Assembly: GCA_035552775.1 (NCBI GenBank)
Contig: DASZKW010000036.1
Coordinates: forward strand, 62,001 to 126,000
Source: DASZKW01 sp035552775
Lineage (GTDB): Bacteria; Actinomycetota; Acidimicrobiia; Acidimicrobiales; Palsa-688
DNA length: 64,000 nucleotides
Direction of reading: 5' to 3'
Below are positions 16,908-26,966 of this stretch, piece by piece; the stretch's first letter is position 1, and every line of letters begins with the position of its first letter. The notes below the pieces were generated by a model. That model was not told the origin of the DNA. It searched no databases and saw only the letters and a program-made list of their open reading frames with translations. The position numbers and the translations under genes are program-made.

Positions 16908-18544
16908 CTGGGGAACCGCACCAGGTTCTCATATTCGAGGTATTTGCCGTTGTTTTGGGTGACTACCGTCTCGCCGGTCGGCCGCAGCAGGTTGAGCCAG
17001 CTGTCGAGATACCCGCAGTCGCCGCCGAGGCCGGGATAGCCGTTGCGGTAGACCAGCCAGAGCGTGTGGCCGGAGCTGAGCCGGGACAGCATCTCCTGGG
17101 CGAAGCTCCCCACGTCGGTGTGGTCGATCACCTGGCGGTAGTCGACCCAGTCGACGAGCACCGGGCCGACGGCGCGGGGGAAGGTCAGCTGGGTGACGTC
17201 GGGGACGGTGAGCAGGCGGTCCACGGCCGGCGCCAGCTGATCTGGACAGTAGACGACCTCGTCGCCCGACTGCGCCTGGACGTTGAGGACCGCCGCCACC
17301 TGCGCGGCTTGCGTCCGCTGCTCGCCGTTGTTGCTCAGGCCGGTCAGCACGCCTGCCACGCAAGCCATCCCGAGCAGCCCCGACACGATCCGGCGGTCGG
17401 CGAAGACGGTGAGGCCGAGGGCGGCGAGGAGGACGAAGAGGGGGAACACCACCGCCGTGTAGCGGGCCACGAACGCGGCGTTGGCGATCGCTCCCCCCAC
17501 CACGGCTGCTGCGAGCGTGCCGGCCAGCACCACCGCCACGGGTCGGGCCTCGACCCGGGTGCGAAGGTCGAGCACGATCCGGTAGCGCGCAGGAGCGCCG
17601 GCCGCCGACAGGGAGCCGGGGGACCCGACGCGGTGCACCGGCATCCCGAACAGCCCGAAGATGACGAGCGCGAACAGCCAGAACATGAGCAGCTGGCCCC
17701 ACGGGCCTGTCCCCGCGAACTGTGAGAATATCGCCAGCACGTCGGCGGGGCCGGCGGCGCCCGTCCACGGGGTGCCCGTGTGCAGGGTCTGCCAGACGAA
17801 CAGGGGCGCAGCCGGTAGCCAGCACACCGTCCCGATGACCATGGCGCCGAACGCGGCACGCACCGCCCGAGCCGTTACCTCTGTCTCGGTGCCGGGGCGG
17901 TGGGTCGAACGCCAGATGCGGTACAGCAGCCACAGACCGGCGCTACCCACCAGGTACAGACCCCAGTAGTGGGTGTAGAGGATGGCCGCCGTGACCGCCC
18001 CGAGCGCCACCGCCCTCGGCCGAGTCGGCTGCTCGAGCACCCGGGCCATGGCCAAGAAGCCGAGGACCGACAGCAGGACCATCAGCGAGTACATCCGGGT
18101 CTCGGTGGCGTAGTAGATGGCGAAGGGCGAGCTGGCGGCGAGAAGCAGGGTGGCCCATGCCGTGCGCCGGCCTCCGAGGCGCATGCCGGCGGCCCAGAAG
18201 AACGGCAGGGCCGCCACGGACAACAGCCCCGACAGCGTCCTCACGGCCACGTCACCTTCTCCGAACGGCAGCATCCAGAAATGGAGGAGGAAGTAGTACA
18301 GCGGGGGGGACCCGTCATGGGCCAACGCGTGGATGATGCCCGTGAGCGACAGCCGGGAGACGTTGACGCTTATCGTCTCGTCCAGCCACAGGGCACTCGG
18401 CGAGTAGAAGCGCGCGACCACCCCGGCTACCACGACGACCACCCCGAGGACCCGCCCGGCGCGTACGAGGGGCGCCTCCTCCACGCTGAAGAAGCGCCTC
18501 GCCTGCAACACCGTCGTTGAGCGCGCTTCGGCGATCGATGTCAC
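16904..18544 (-). CDS. Membrane glycosyltransferase, GT39/ArnT-like (GT-C fold)
   Basis: A 546-residue protein with about 10-12 hydrophobic helices. The first periplasmic loop has SALWLDETISVNVSRL, the DE-type motif of GT-C enzymes that use polyprenyl-phosphate sugars, and then LAHDGSPPLYYFLLHFWM, typical of the PMT_2 family. A soluble C-terminal domain follows the last helix. GTG 18544 is chosen because TAGTTT lies 8 nt upstream and the longer frame from 18616 has no N-terminal homology. Coupled to the FAD oxidoreductase downstream. Role in surface glycan or lipid glycosylation is inferred. Confidence 0.82.
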   Translation of the reverse strand: MTSIAEARSTTVLQARRFFSVEEAPLVRAGRVLGVVVVVAGVVARFYSPSALWLDETISVNVSRLSLTGIIHALAHDGSPPLYYFLLHFWMLPFGEGDVAVRTLSGLLSVAALPFFWAAGMRLGGRRTAWATLLLAASSPFAIYYATETRMYSLMVLLSVLGFLAMARVLEQPTRPRAVALGAVTAAILYTHYWGLYLVGSAGLWLLYRIWRSTHRPGTETEVTARAVRAAFGAMVIGTVCWLPAAPLFVWQTLHTGTPWTGAAGPADVLAIFSQFAGTGPWGQLLMFWLFALVIFGLFGMPVHRVGSPGSLSAAGAPARYRIVLDLRTRVEARPVAVVLAGTLAAAVVGGAIANAAFVARYTAVVFPLFVLLAALGLTVFADRRIVSGLLGMACVAGVLTGLSNNGEQRTQAAQVAAVLNVQAQSGDEVVYCPDQLAPAVDRLLTVPDVTQLTFPRAVGPVLVDWVDYRQVIDHTDVGSFAQEMLSRLSSGHTLWLVYRNGYPGLGGDCGYLDSWLNLLRPTGETVVTQNNGKYLEYENLVRFPS

Positions 18545-18646
18545 GATCTGACAAACTACCCGTAGCGGCGCCCCTGGCGGCACGCAGGCGGCCAGCACGA
18601 AGCGGGCCGAGCGCAAGCCTGGGTGCGGCGGGTATCGTCGGACGCC
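18545..18646. promoter_or_regulatory. Divergent promoter region, glycosyltransferase / glpX
   Basis: This 102-bp gap has no gene. On the minus strand TAGTTT (18558-18553) ends 8 nt before GTG 18544. On the plus strand TATCGT (18633-18638) ends 8 nt before ATG 18647. Neither gene has a clear ribosome site, so both transcripts may be leaderless. Confidence 0.4.
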
Positions 18647-19648
18647 ATGAGCGAGCCCGAAGCTTCGCAGGCCCCGGACCGAAATCTAGCCCTCGAACTG
18701 GTACGGGTGACCGAAGCGGCCGCCATGGCTGCCGCCCGGTGGATGGGCAGGGGCGACAAGGAGGGCGCCGACGGCGCCGCCGTCGACGCCATGCGCGTCA
18801 TCCTCGAGAGCGTTCCCATGGACGGAGTGGTGGTGATCGGGGAGGGGGAGAAGGACGAGGCCCCGATGCTCTACAACGGCGAGCGCATCGGCGACGGCAC
18901 GCCACCGCAGGCCGACATCGCCGTCGACCCGATCGACGGCACCACGCTTTGCTCCCTCGGACGCACGGGCGCACTGTCGGTGATCGCGGTGAGCGAGCGC
19001 GGGAGCATGTTCAACCCGGGTCCCTCGTTCTACATGGAGAAGATCGCGGTGGGCCCCGACGCTGCCGGTGCCATAGACCTGAAACGCTCGACCGCCGACA
19101 ACGTGCTGGCGGTGGCGGAGGCGCAGGGCCGCTCGGTCCGGGACGTGACCGCGGTGATCCTCGACAGGCCGCGCCACACCGACCTCATCGCCGAGGTCCG
19201 CTCCACCGGTGCTCGGATCCATCTCATCCCCGACGGCGACGTGGCCGGCGCCATCTCCACGGCGTGGACCGAATCCGGCGCCGACATCCTCATCGGTATC
19301 GGGGGGACCCCCGAAGGCGTGATCGCCGCCGCCGCCCTCAAGTGCATGGGGGGGGAGCTGCTCGGGCGCCTGTGGTTCCGCGACGACGCCGAGCGTCAGG
19401 CCGCCATCGACGCCGGCTTCGACCTGGACCGCATCTTGACGACCGATGACCTGGTGCAGGGGGACAACTGCTTCTTCGCAGCCACGGGGATCACCGACGG
19501 CGAGCTGCTCCGGGGGGTGCACTACGACCACACCGGCGCCACCACCCAGTCGCTGGTCATGCGCTCCAAGTCGGGCACGGTGCGCCGCATCGACTCCCAT
19601 CACCGGCTGCAGAAGCTGGCCCGGTACTCGGCGGTGTCGTTCGCCTAG
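18647..19648 (+). CDS. glpX: Fructose-1,6-bisphosphatase, class II
   Basis: GlpX hydrolyses fructose-1,6-bisphosphate to fructose-6-phosphate, the irreversible step of gluconeogenesis; it is the only FBPase in many Actinobacteria. The 333-residue protein has VVIGEGEKDEAPMLYNGE and DIAVDPIDGTTLCSLGR, the metal and lithium-sensitive phosphatase motifs, and GIGGTPEGVIAAAALKCMGG near the sugar-phosphate site. ATG 18647 is preferred over GTG 18623. It ends overlapping by 3 bp with the convergent 2H-GNAT gene. Confidence 0.95.
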   Translation: MSEPEASQAPDRNLALELVRVTEAAAMAAARWMGRGDKEGADGAAVDAMRVILESVPMDGVVVIGEGEKDEAPMLYNGERIGDGTPPQADIAVDPIDGTTLCSLGRTGALSVIAVSERGSMFNPGPSFYMEKIAVGPDAAGAIDLKRSTADNVLAVAEAQGRSVRDVTAVILDRPRHTDLIAEVRSTGARIHLIPDGDVAGAISTAWTESGADILIGIGGTPEGVIAAAALKCMGGELLGRLWFRDDAERQAAIDAGFDLDRILTTDDLVQGDNCFFAATGITDGELLRGVHYDHTGATTQSLVMRSKSGTVRRIDSHHRLQKLARYSAVSFA

Positions 19649-20625
19649 GTGACGCGGGCGCGGGCACTGCGGGCGCGGTAGAAGCCGGCCGGGCCGACCG
19701 CCGCCAGCCGGGCGCATCGCCACCCCGCCCTGTCAACGGCCGCTTCCACCGCCGCCAGCAGGTGACCGCCGACGCCCTGGCGGCGGGTCGCGGGCTGCAC
19801 CGCCACCGCCACGTGGCCTCCGGAGTCGTCCATCCAGGCGACGGCCAGCCCCACCAGGTGACCCTCGCGGCGCCCGCTCACCACGACCGTCGCCCGTCGC
19901 CCGCCGGCCCCGCAGCCCGGCGGAGCACCGGTCGTGCGCTCCTCGGCCGCAGGCGGGTGGTCGAGGTCCTCGAGCAGGGCCATCCCCTCGGGATCCACCA
20001 GGCGTCCCGCCGTCAGCTCGAGCGCCAGCCCCCCGGTACCCACCACAGCCGGCGGTCCCACTGCCGCGTCGGCCAGGGGCATCCAGCGCCGGTCGGCCTC
20101 GTCGAGTGCGAGCAGCACCACCCGGTCCAAGCTGGTCACCGCCGCGTAGCGGTCGAGGGCGGCCACAGCGGCGGTGATCCGGTCGGCGGACGCATCCCGG
20201 GCGACGGTCACGTGGGGCACCCACGGCCGGCTCAGCTTACGCTCGAACGGGGGCCTGAAGGCGGCGTCGCGGACGGAGCTGAGGTGGTCCAGGTCGCCGC
20301 CGACCCTGAGGTACAGGACCGGGTTGGCAGGCGCGAAGGTCGTCACCGGACCGAGGGAGACCTCGAGCGGCCCCCGGACCGCTGCCGCCGCGGCCCGCAA
20401 CGTCGCCAGCGCGGCGGGAACCAGCGGCGCGGCCATGTTGACCGGCGGTACCAAGGTGATGTGCGGAGGGATCCGCACCCTGCCGGCGCCACCCGGCGGC
20501 CGGCCCGCGGCGTCACCGAGCGCCCGGCGCAGACCGTCTATCTCGTCACTGACAGGGCTGTCTATCAGCAGAGCGACGCACAGCCGGAGCCTTTGGCGGC
20601 CGGCCGGACGGTCAGGTTCAGCCAC
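19645..20625 (-). CDS. Fusion of 2H phosphoesterase (2'-5' RNA ligase-like) and GNAT domain
   Basis: A 326-residue two-domain protein. Residues about 10-180 form a 2H phosphoesterase with both HxTx motifs: PPHITLVPP near 53-61 and WVPHVTVAR near 135-143. Residues about 240-326 form a GNAT acetyltransferase core, with VAVQPATRRQGVGGHLLAAV as the acetyl-CoA loop and GFYRARSAR at the end. The linker is loose. GTG 20625 has GGAGG 9 nt upstream. It lies directly after atpC on the same strand (39-bp gap) and could be read through from the ATPase operon. Substrates of both domains are unknown; joining RNA 2',3'-cyclic phosphate chemistry with acetylation is unusual. Confidence 0.85.
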   Translation of the reverse strand: MAEPDRPAGRQRLRLCVALLIDSPVSDEIDGLRRALGDAAGRPPGGAGRVRIPPHITLVPPVNMAAPLVPAALATLRAAAAAVRGPLEVSLGPVTTFAPANPVLYLRVGGDLDHLSSVRDAAFRPPFERKLSRPWVPHVTVARDASADRITAAVAALDRYAAVTSLDRVVLLALDEADRRWMPLADAAVGPPAVVGTGGLALELTAGRLVDPEGMALLEDLDHPPAAEERTTGAPPGCGAGGRRATVVVSGRREGHLVGLAVAWMDDSGGHVAVAVQPATRRQGVGGHLLAAVEAAVDRAGWRCARLAAVGPAGFYRARSARARVT

Positions 20626-20664
20626 CAGACGCCACCTCCTCGGCGGCCGAGCCGCTCGAATGGC

Positions 20665-21060
20665 TCAGCCAGCCACCTCGATGCGGACCTCCGCTCGGCG
20701 CAAGGCAGCAGCAGCCTCCGCGTCTTCGTCCGCTCCGGCCGAGGTGACCCGGTCCTCGGCCTCGGACTGGGCGCGCCGAGCGCGCTCGACATCGATCTCG
20801 TCGGCCAGCTCGGCCACGTTGGCGAGCATGATGACCCGGTTGTCGCGGACTTCGACGAAGCCGCCGTGCACAGCCGCGCGCAGCTCGTCGCCCGACTCCT
20901 GCACCACCCTCACCAGGCAAGGCTCGAGGGTGCCCAGGTACGGCATGTGGTCGGCGAGGAAGGCGATCTCGCCTCCTTCGGTGCGGCAGACCACCATCTC
21001 CGCTTCGCCCGAGTAAAGGGTCCGTGACGGTGCCACCAGCTCCACCTGCGTAGCGGCCAT
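20665..21060 (-). CDS. atpC: ATP synthase F1 subunit epsilon
   Basis: Epsilon links the central stalk to the c-ring and inhibits ATP hydrolysis. The 131-residue protein has the N-terminal beta-sandwich (QVELVAPSRTLYSGEAEMVV, ADHMPYLGTLEP, GGFVEVRDNRVIMLA) and a C-terminal helical pair (VERARRAQSEAEDR). It is the last ATP synthase gene, starting 8 bp after the atpD stop. The C-terminal helix is relatively short and rich in Ala and Glu. Confidence 0.97.
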   Translation of the reverse strand: MAATQVELVAPSRTLYSGEAEMVVCRTEGGEIAFLADHMPYLGTLEPCLVRVVQESGDELRAAVHGGFVEVRDNRVIMLANVAELADEIDVERARRAQSEAEDRVTSAGADEDAEAAAALRRAEVRIEVAG

Positions 21061-21068
21061 CGCCCGAC

Positions 21069-22523
21069 TCAGCCCTCCTTCCGGATCTTGTCGGCCTTCT
21101 CGCGGGCGCTCTCGATGCCTCCGACGTTGAAGAACGCCTGCTCGGGAAGGTCGTCGACCTCGCCGTTGACGAGTGCCTCGAAGGACTCGACCGTCTCGGA
21201 AACAGGGACGAATATCCCCTTGAGACCGGTGAACACCTCACCGACGAAGAACGGCTGGGAGAAGAAGCGCTGGATCCGCCTGGCCCGGTTGACGCTGATG
21301 CGATCCTCTTCGGACAGCTCGTCCATCCCCAGGATGTTGATGATGTCCTGCAACTCTTTGTAGCGCTGGAGCACCTCTTGGACCCGGCGAGCCACGGTGT
21401 AGTGGCGCTCGCCTACCACCTCGGGGGTGAGGACGTTCGACGTGGACGCCAACGGATCGACAGCCGGGTAGATGCCCTGGGCGGTGATCTCGCGGGAGAG
21501 CTGGGTGGTGGCGTCGAGGTGGGTGAAGGTGGTGAAAGGCGCCGGGTCGGTGTAGTCGTCGGCCGGCACGTAAACGGCCTGAACCGAGGTGATGGAGTGT
21601 CCCCTCGTGGATGTGATCCGCTCCTGAAGCTCGCCCATCTCGTCGGCCAGGGTGGGCTGGTAGCCCACCGCCGAAGGCATGCGCCCCAGGAGGGTGGAGA
21701 CCTCCGAGCCCGCCTGGACGAAACGGAAGATGTTGTCGACGAAGAGCAACACGTCCTGGTCCTTCACGTCCCGGAAGTACTCGGCCATGGTCAGAGCGGA
21801 CAGGGCGACGCGAAGGCGGACGCCGGGGGGCTCGTCCATCTGGCCGTAGACCAGCGCCGCCTTCTCGAGCACGCCTGACTCCTGCATCTCCAACCACAAG
21901 TCGGTCCCTTCCCGGGTGCGCTCGCCCACACCGGCGAAGACCGACACCCCGCCGAACTGCTGGGCCACCCGGTTGATCATCTCGAGGATGAGGACCGTCT
22001 TGCCTACGCCGGCGCCGCCGAAGAGTCCGATCTTGCCACCCTGCACGTAGGGCTCGAGCAGGTCGATGACCTTGATCCCGGTCTCGAACATCTCGGTTTG
22101 GGGCTCGAGCGCGTCGAAGTCGGGCGATGGCCGGTGGATCTCCCAGCGGTCGTCCGGCTCGTCCATCGTGGTGTTGTCCACCAGATCGCCGGTCACGTTG
22201 AACACGTGGCCGAGCACTGCATCGCCGACAGGCACGGTGATGCCGTGCCCGGTGTTGCGTACCGGCGTACCCCGACGCAGTCCGTCGGGGGGTTTCAGGC
22301 AGATGCAGCGGACGCGGCCCTCCCCGATCTGGAGGGCGACCTCGGCGATCAGCTTGGTGGTCTCGCCTTCGAGCTCGATGTCCATCTCGACAGCGGTGTT
22401 GATCTCCGGCAGGGCGCCCGGGGCGAACTCGACGTCCACGACCGGACCGGCGATGGCGATGACGCGCCCGTCCTGGGTCGGCGTGCCCTCCGTTGTGCTC
22501 GACTCTGCGACGGTGGTGGTCAT
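21069..22523 (-). CDS. atpD: ATP synthase F1 subunit beta (catalytic)
   Basis: A 484-residue catalytic subunit. The P-loop GGAGVGKT is at 169-176, followed by GVGERTREG with the catalytic Glu, and ALTMAEYFRD plus DVLLFVDNIFRFVQAGSEVS around the Walker B Asp. The DELSEEDR segment of the C-terminal domain is present. It binds ATP/ADP at three sites in the alpha3-beta3 head. The N-terminal 18 residues are a short extension rich in Thr/Ser. Position between atpG and atpC is the universal order. Confidence 0.98.
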   Translation of the reverse strand: MTTTVAESSTTEGTPTQDGRVIAIAGPVVDVEFAPGALPEINTAVEMDIELEGETTKLIAEVALQIGEGRVRCICLKPPDGLRRGTPVRNTGHGITVPVGDAVLGHVFNVTGDLVDNTTMDEPDDRWEIHRPSPDFDALEPQTEMFETGIKVIDLLEPYVQGGKIGLFGGAGVGKTVLILEMINRVAQQFGGVSVFAGVGERTREGTDLWLEMQESGVLEKAALVYGQMDEPPGVRLRVALSALTMAEYFRDVKDQDVLLFVDNIFRFVQAGSEVSTLLGRMPSAVGYQPTLADEMGELQERITSTRGHSITSVQAVYVPADDYTDPAPFTTFTHLDATTQLSREITAQGIYPAVDPLASTSNVLTPEVVGERHYTVARRVQEVLQRYKELQDIINILGMDELSEEDRISVNRARRIQRFFSQPFFVGEVFTGLKGIFVPVSETVESFEALVNGEVDDLPEQAFFNVGGIESAREKADKIRKEG

Positions 22524-22572
22524 GGATTCTCCTGGAATGGTGGGAAGTGGTCGCTCAGTGCTCGAGGGCCGC

Positions 22573-23526
22573 TCATGCCGACTCGGCGTCGGGCGGCACG
22601 TAGATCTCGTTGAAGGTCCCGCCGCCGTCGGATGACTGGCGCAGGGCTTCGGCGCCGCCGACGATCTCCATGATCTCGGAGGTGATGGTGTCCTGGCGGG
22701 CCCTGTTCATGACCCGGCTGAGGGTCTTGGTGAGTTCGTCGGCGTTGTCGGTGGCCGCCTTCATGGCGCGCTGGCGTGCCGCGTGCTCGGACGCAGCCGC
22801 CTCCAATAGGGCGGCGAAGACCTCTGCCTCGAGCCAGCGCGGCAGCAGTTGGTCCAGGATCTCGCGGGGGTCGGGCTCGTACTCGTAGGCCACCCGGTGG
22901 TGATCGTCCTCGCCGCCTCGCGCCCCCTCCTCGGCCCGATCCTCGAGGGGAACCAGCTGGCGGGTGGTCACCGTCTGGGTGCCCATCGACACGAAGCGGG
23001 TGTATACGAGGTCGACCTGGTCGACCTCACCGGCCGTGAAGGCCTCCATGACCGCGGCGACCACCCGGCGGGCGTCGTCGAAGCCGGGACGGTCCGACAC
23101 GCCGGTGACCGACTCGGCGACCGGCTGGTTGCGGAAACGAAAATAACTTTCGGCCTTGCGGCCCGTGGTCACCAACATGACCTCGGCTCCCCGCCCCCGG
23201 TGCTCGGCTGCCCGCCGCTCAGCGGCGCGCAGCACCGAGGTGTTGTACGCCCCGGCCAGTCCCCGGTCCCCGGTGATCACGACGAGCGCGGCGCGGGCGG
23301 TGGAGTCTGGCCGGCGGAACATGGGGTGGGTGGATGCGTCGGGAGTGTCGGCCAGATCGGCGACCACCTCCGCCATCTTCTCCACGTACGGGCGCGCCGC
23401 GGTGATCGCCTGGCGGGCGCGCACGATGCGTGAGGCGGCGATGAGCTCCATCGCCCGGGTGATCTTCTTGGTCGACTGGACGCTGCGGATGCGCCGCCGT
23501 AGCACCCGCTCCTGGCCACCTGCCAT
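22573..23526 (-). CDS. atpG: ATP synthase F1 subunit gamma
   Basis: The central-stalk rotor, 317 residues. The N-terminal helix (RRRIRSVQSTKKITRAMELI) and the C-terminal helix (AMKAATDNADELTKTLSRVM and NRARQDTITSEIMEIVGG) are diagnostic. The middle Rossmann-like domain has VVITGDRGLAGAYNTSVLRA. An acidic insert around residues 205-220 (EEGARGGEDDHH) makes it longer than E. coli gamma, as seen in other Actinobacteria. Encoded between atpA and atpD in the operon. Confidence 0.97.
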   Translation of the reverse strand: MAGGQERVLRRRIRSVQSTKKITRAMELIAASRIVRARQAITAARPYVEKMAEVVADLADTPDASTHPMFRRPDSTARAALVVITGDRGLAGAYNTSVLRAAERRAAEHRGRGAEVMLVTTGRKAESYFRFRNQPVAESVTGVSDRPGFDDARRVVAAVMEAFTAGEVDQVDLVYTRFVSMGTQTVTTRQLVPLEDRAEEGARGGEDDHHRVAYEYEPDPREILDQLLPRWLEAEVFAALLEAAASEHAARQRAMKAATDNADELTKTLSRVMNRARQDTITSEIMEIVGGAEALRQSSDGGGTFNEIYVPPDAESA

Positions 23527-23543
23527 CCCTCTGCGGCCCGGCC

Positions 23544-25130
<1,587 letters not shown>

Positions 25131-25155
25131 CAGGCAGGCTCTCCTTTTTCCCCGC

Positions 25156-26079
25156 TCACGGGGCCGGTCGGGTGTCGTCGATGATGGTGGGTTCGGCGGC
25201 CACGAGGCGTTCCTTCAAAAGATCGAGACGGTGGCGGGCGCTGCCGTCCACCACCGTGTCGCCGATGGTGGCGACGAACCCACCAAGGACGCTGCGGTCG
25301 ACCGCGACGCGGACGTCGACGTCGCGCCCGGTCAGCCTCTTCAGGGCCTCCCCCAGCCTACGGCGCTGGCCGTCGTCCATGTCCACCGCGGCGCGGACCT
25401 CGGCCACCCTCCGATTGCTCTCCTCGGCCACCCGTTCGACGAGCTCGCCGAGAAGCGAGGTGTAGTCGCGGGGGCGCCCCACCTGGGTGGCGTAGGCGGC
25501 CATGCCTGTCGTGGCCGCGCTGGCCTTGCCGGACAGCAGGTCCACCACGAGGCCCCGGCGAACGGCGGCAGGCAGGTCCCCGTCACCAAGGGCGGTGCGC
25601 AACCCGTCGGAGCCGTCCACCACCCTCGAGAACCGGAACATCTCGTCCTCCACCTCGCCAAGGTCGCCGGAGTCGGCTACCGCCTCGAGCACGGCGCTGG
25701 CGTAGCCGTTGAGCCGCTCGGCGGCCGCGTGGCGGCCGAGCGGGGTCCCCCCGACGGCTACCAGGTTGTCTCGGGCCGCCGCCACCCGTGCCGCCAACCA
25801 GGACAGGTCGTCGGCGAACTCGGTTGCACGATCGGTCTCGGCGGCGAAGGCGACGAGGCGCAGGGCATCGGCGTCGATGCGAGATTTCAACAGGTCGGTC
25901 ACCACGGCGCGCCGGACGTGGGCGGGGAGGCCAGGGTCGACCAGCACCGAACGCAGGTCGTCGGAGCTGTCGAGTAGCCCCTGGACCGCAGTCAGGTCGG
26001 ACGCGACGGCGGGGAGCGACCCGGCCTCGGCCGCCCGCTCGACGACGGCATCGGCGTAGCCGGCAATGCTTTCGCGCAC
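25156..26079 (-). CDS. atpH: ATP synthase F1 subunit delta with duplicated N-terminal domain
   Basis: Delta (OSCP) ties the F1 head to the peripheral stalk. This protein has 307 residues against about 180 in most bacteria. Two copies of the N-terminal helical domain are visible: one from GYADAVVERAAEAGSLPAVA to LPAHVRRAVVTDLL, the other from GYASAVLEAVADSGDLGEVE to LPAAVRRGLVVDLL. The normal C-terminal domain follows (DVDVRVAVDRSVLGGFVATI). In mycobacteria a similar duplication occurs inside the fused b-delta protein; here delta is a separate gene from atpF. The start is ATC-free ATG/GTG at 26079 immediately after the atpF stop. Confidence 0.95.
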   Translation of the reverse strand: MRESIAGYADAVVERAAEAGSLPAVASDLTAVQGLLDSSDDLRSVLVDPGLPAHVRRAVVTDLLKSRIDADALRLVAFAAETDRATEFADDLSWLAARVAAARDNLVAVGGTPLGRHAAAERLNGYASAVLEAVADSGDLGEVEDEMFRFSRVVDGSDGLRTALGDGDLPAAVRRGLVVDLLSGKASAATTGMAAYATQVGRPRDYTSLLGELVERVAEESNRRVAEVRAAVDMDDGQRRRLGEALKRLTGRDVDVRVAVDRSVLGGFVATIGDTVVDGSARHRLDLLKERLVAAEPTIIDDTRPAP

Positions 26080-26090
26080 CTAGGGCTCCA

Positions 26091-26615
26091 CTACTGGTTC
26101 ACCTCGACCGAGCCTTGGGATTCGATGTCCGCGATGGTGCGATCGATGAGCTGGCGGTGGGCCTGGTCGTCGAGCCCTTCGCCGATGACCTTCTCCACCA
26201 CGGAAATGACCATGTCCGCGACCTGGGCGCGCAGCTCCTCGGCCGCTCGCCTGGCAGAGGCGGCGATGTCGGTCGACGCCCGCGACATGATGCGCTCGTA
26301 CTCCTCCTCACCGCGCTGGCGCAGATCGGCGCGCAGCCGGTCGCCGAGCCTGTTGGCCTCGTCGACCATGGCCCGCGCCTCGTTGCGCGCCCGGTTGATT
26401 GTCTCGCGGTACTCGGCCTCCGCTGCCTGGGAGCGCTTCTTGGCTTCTTCGGCGTCGACGAGAGCCTGGCGGATGGCCTTCTGCCGCTCCTCCATGCGCT
26501 CGTTGAGCGGCGGTAGGACGTACCTCTTCAGGACTCCGAGCACGATGAGGAACGCGACCAGCTCGACGACGAAGGTGGCGTTGGGGACAAGGAAGTTGGT
26601 GGTGGCGACTAACAC
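26091..26615 (-). CDS. atpF: ATP synthase F0 subunit b
   Basis: A 174-residue peripheral-stalk subunit. One N-terminal membrane helix (FVVELVAFLIVLGVLKRYVL, about 14-33) is followed by a long charged coiled coil (ERMEERQKAIRQALVDAEEA onward). The C-terminal segment (VADMVISVVEKVIGEGLDDQ) contacts delta. It is a single classical b subunit; no second b' gene is present, so a b2 dimer is expected. Confidence 0.96.
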   Translation of the reverse strand: MLVATTNFLVPNATFVVELVAFLIVLGVLKRYVLPPLNERMEERQKAIRQALVDAEEAKKRSQAAEAEYRETINRARNEARAMVDEANRLGDRLRADLRQRGEEEYERIMSRASTDIAASARRAAEELRAQVADMVISVVEKVIGEGLDDQAHRQLIDRTIADIESQGSVEVNQ

Positions 26616-26625
26616 GGAACTGCGG

Positions 26626-26898
26626 CTACCCCTTTCCTGTGGCCAGCACGAAAACGAACAGCGCGGTGAACGCCAGGTTGATGAAGTACATGCCCTCGAC
26701 CAGGCCGATGATCAAGAACATGGTGGTGTACAACCGGCCCTGCACCTCAGGTTGGCGGGCGATGCCCGCGATGGTCTGGCTACCGGCCAAGCCGTCGCCG
26801 ACGGCAGCGCCGATGGCGCCACCGCCCAAGGCCAAGCCGCCTCCGGCGAAGGCGCCGGCCAGCTCGATGGCCTTCTCGATGGATGCTGATGCTGGCAT
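26626..26898 (-). CDS. atpE: ATP synthase F0 subunit c
   Basis: A 90-residue hairpin of two membrane helices forming the rotor ring. The first helix is glycine-rich (GGLALGGGAIGAAVGDGLAG), the polar loop is RQPEVQGRL, and the ion-binding Glu lies in LIIGLVEGMYFINLAF. The residues around Glu lack the polar set of sodium-type rings, so a proton ring is expected. A GGAG occurs 11-12 nt before the ATG. Confidence 0.97.
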   Translation of the reverse strand: MPASASIEKAIELAGAFAGGGLALGGGAIGAAVGDGLAGSQTIAGIARQPEVQGRLYTTMFLIIGLVEGMYFINLAFTALFVFVLATGKG

Positions 26899-26966
26899 TT
26901 GCGGGTGTTCTCCTGTCTATGGGCTACTTCGTCGTCAAAGCCGGAATGATCATGATCGACGCCGTC

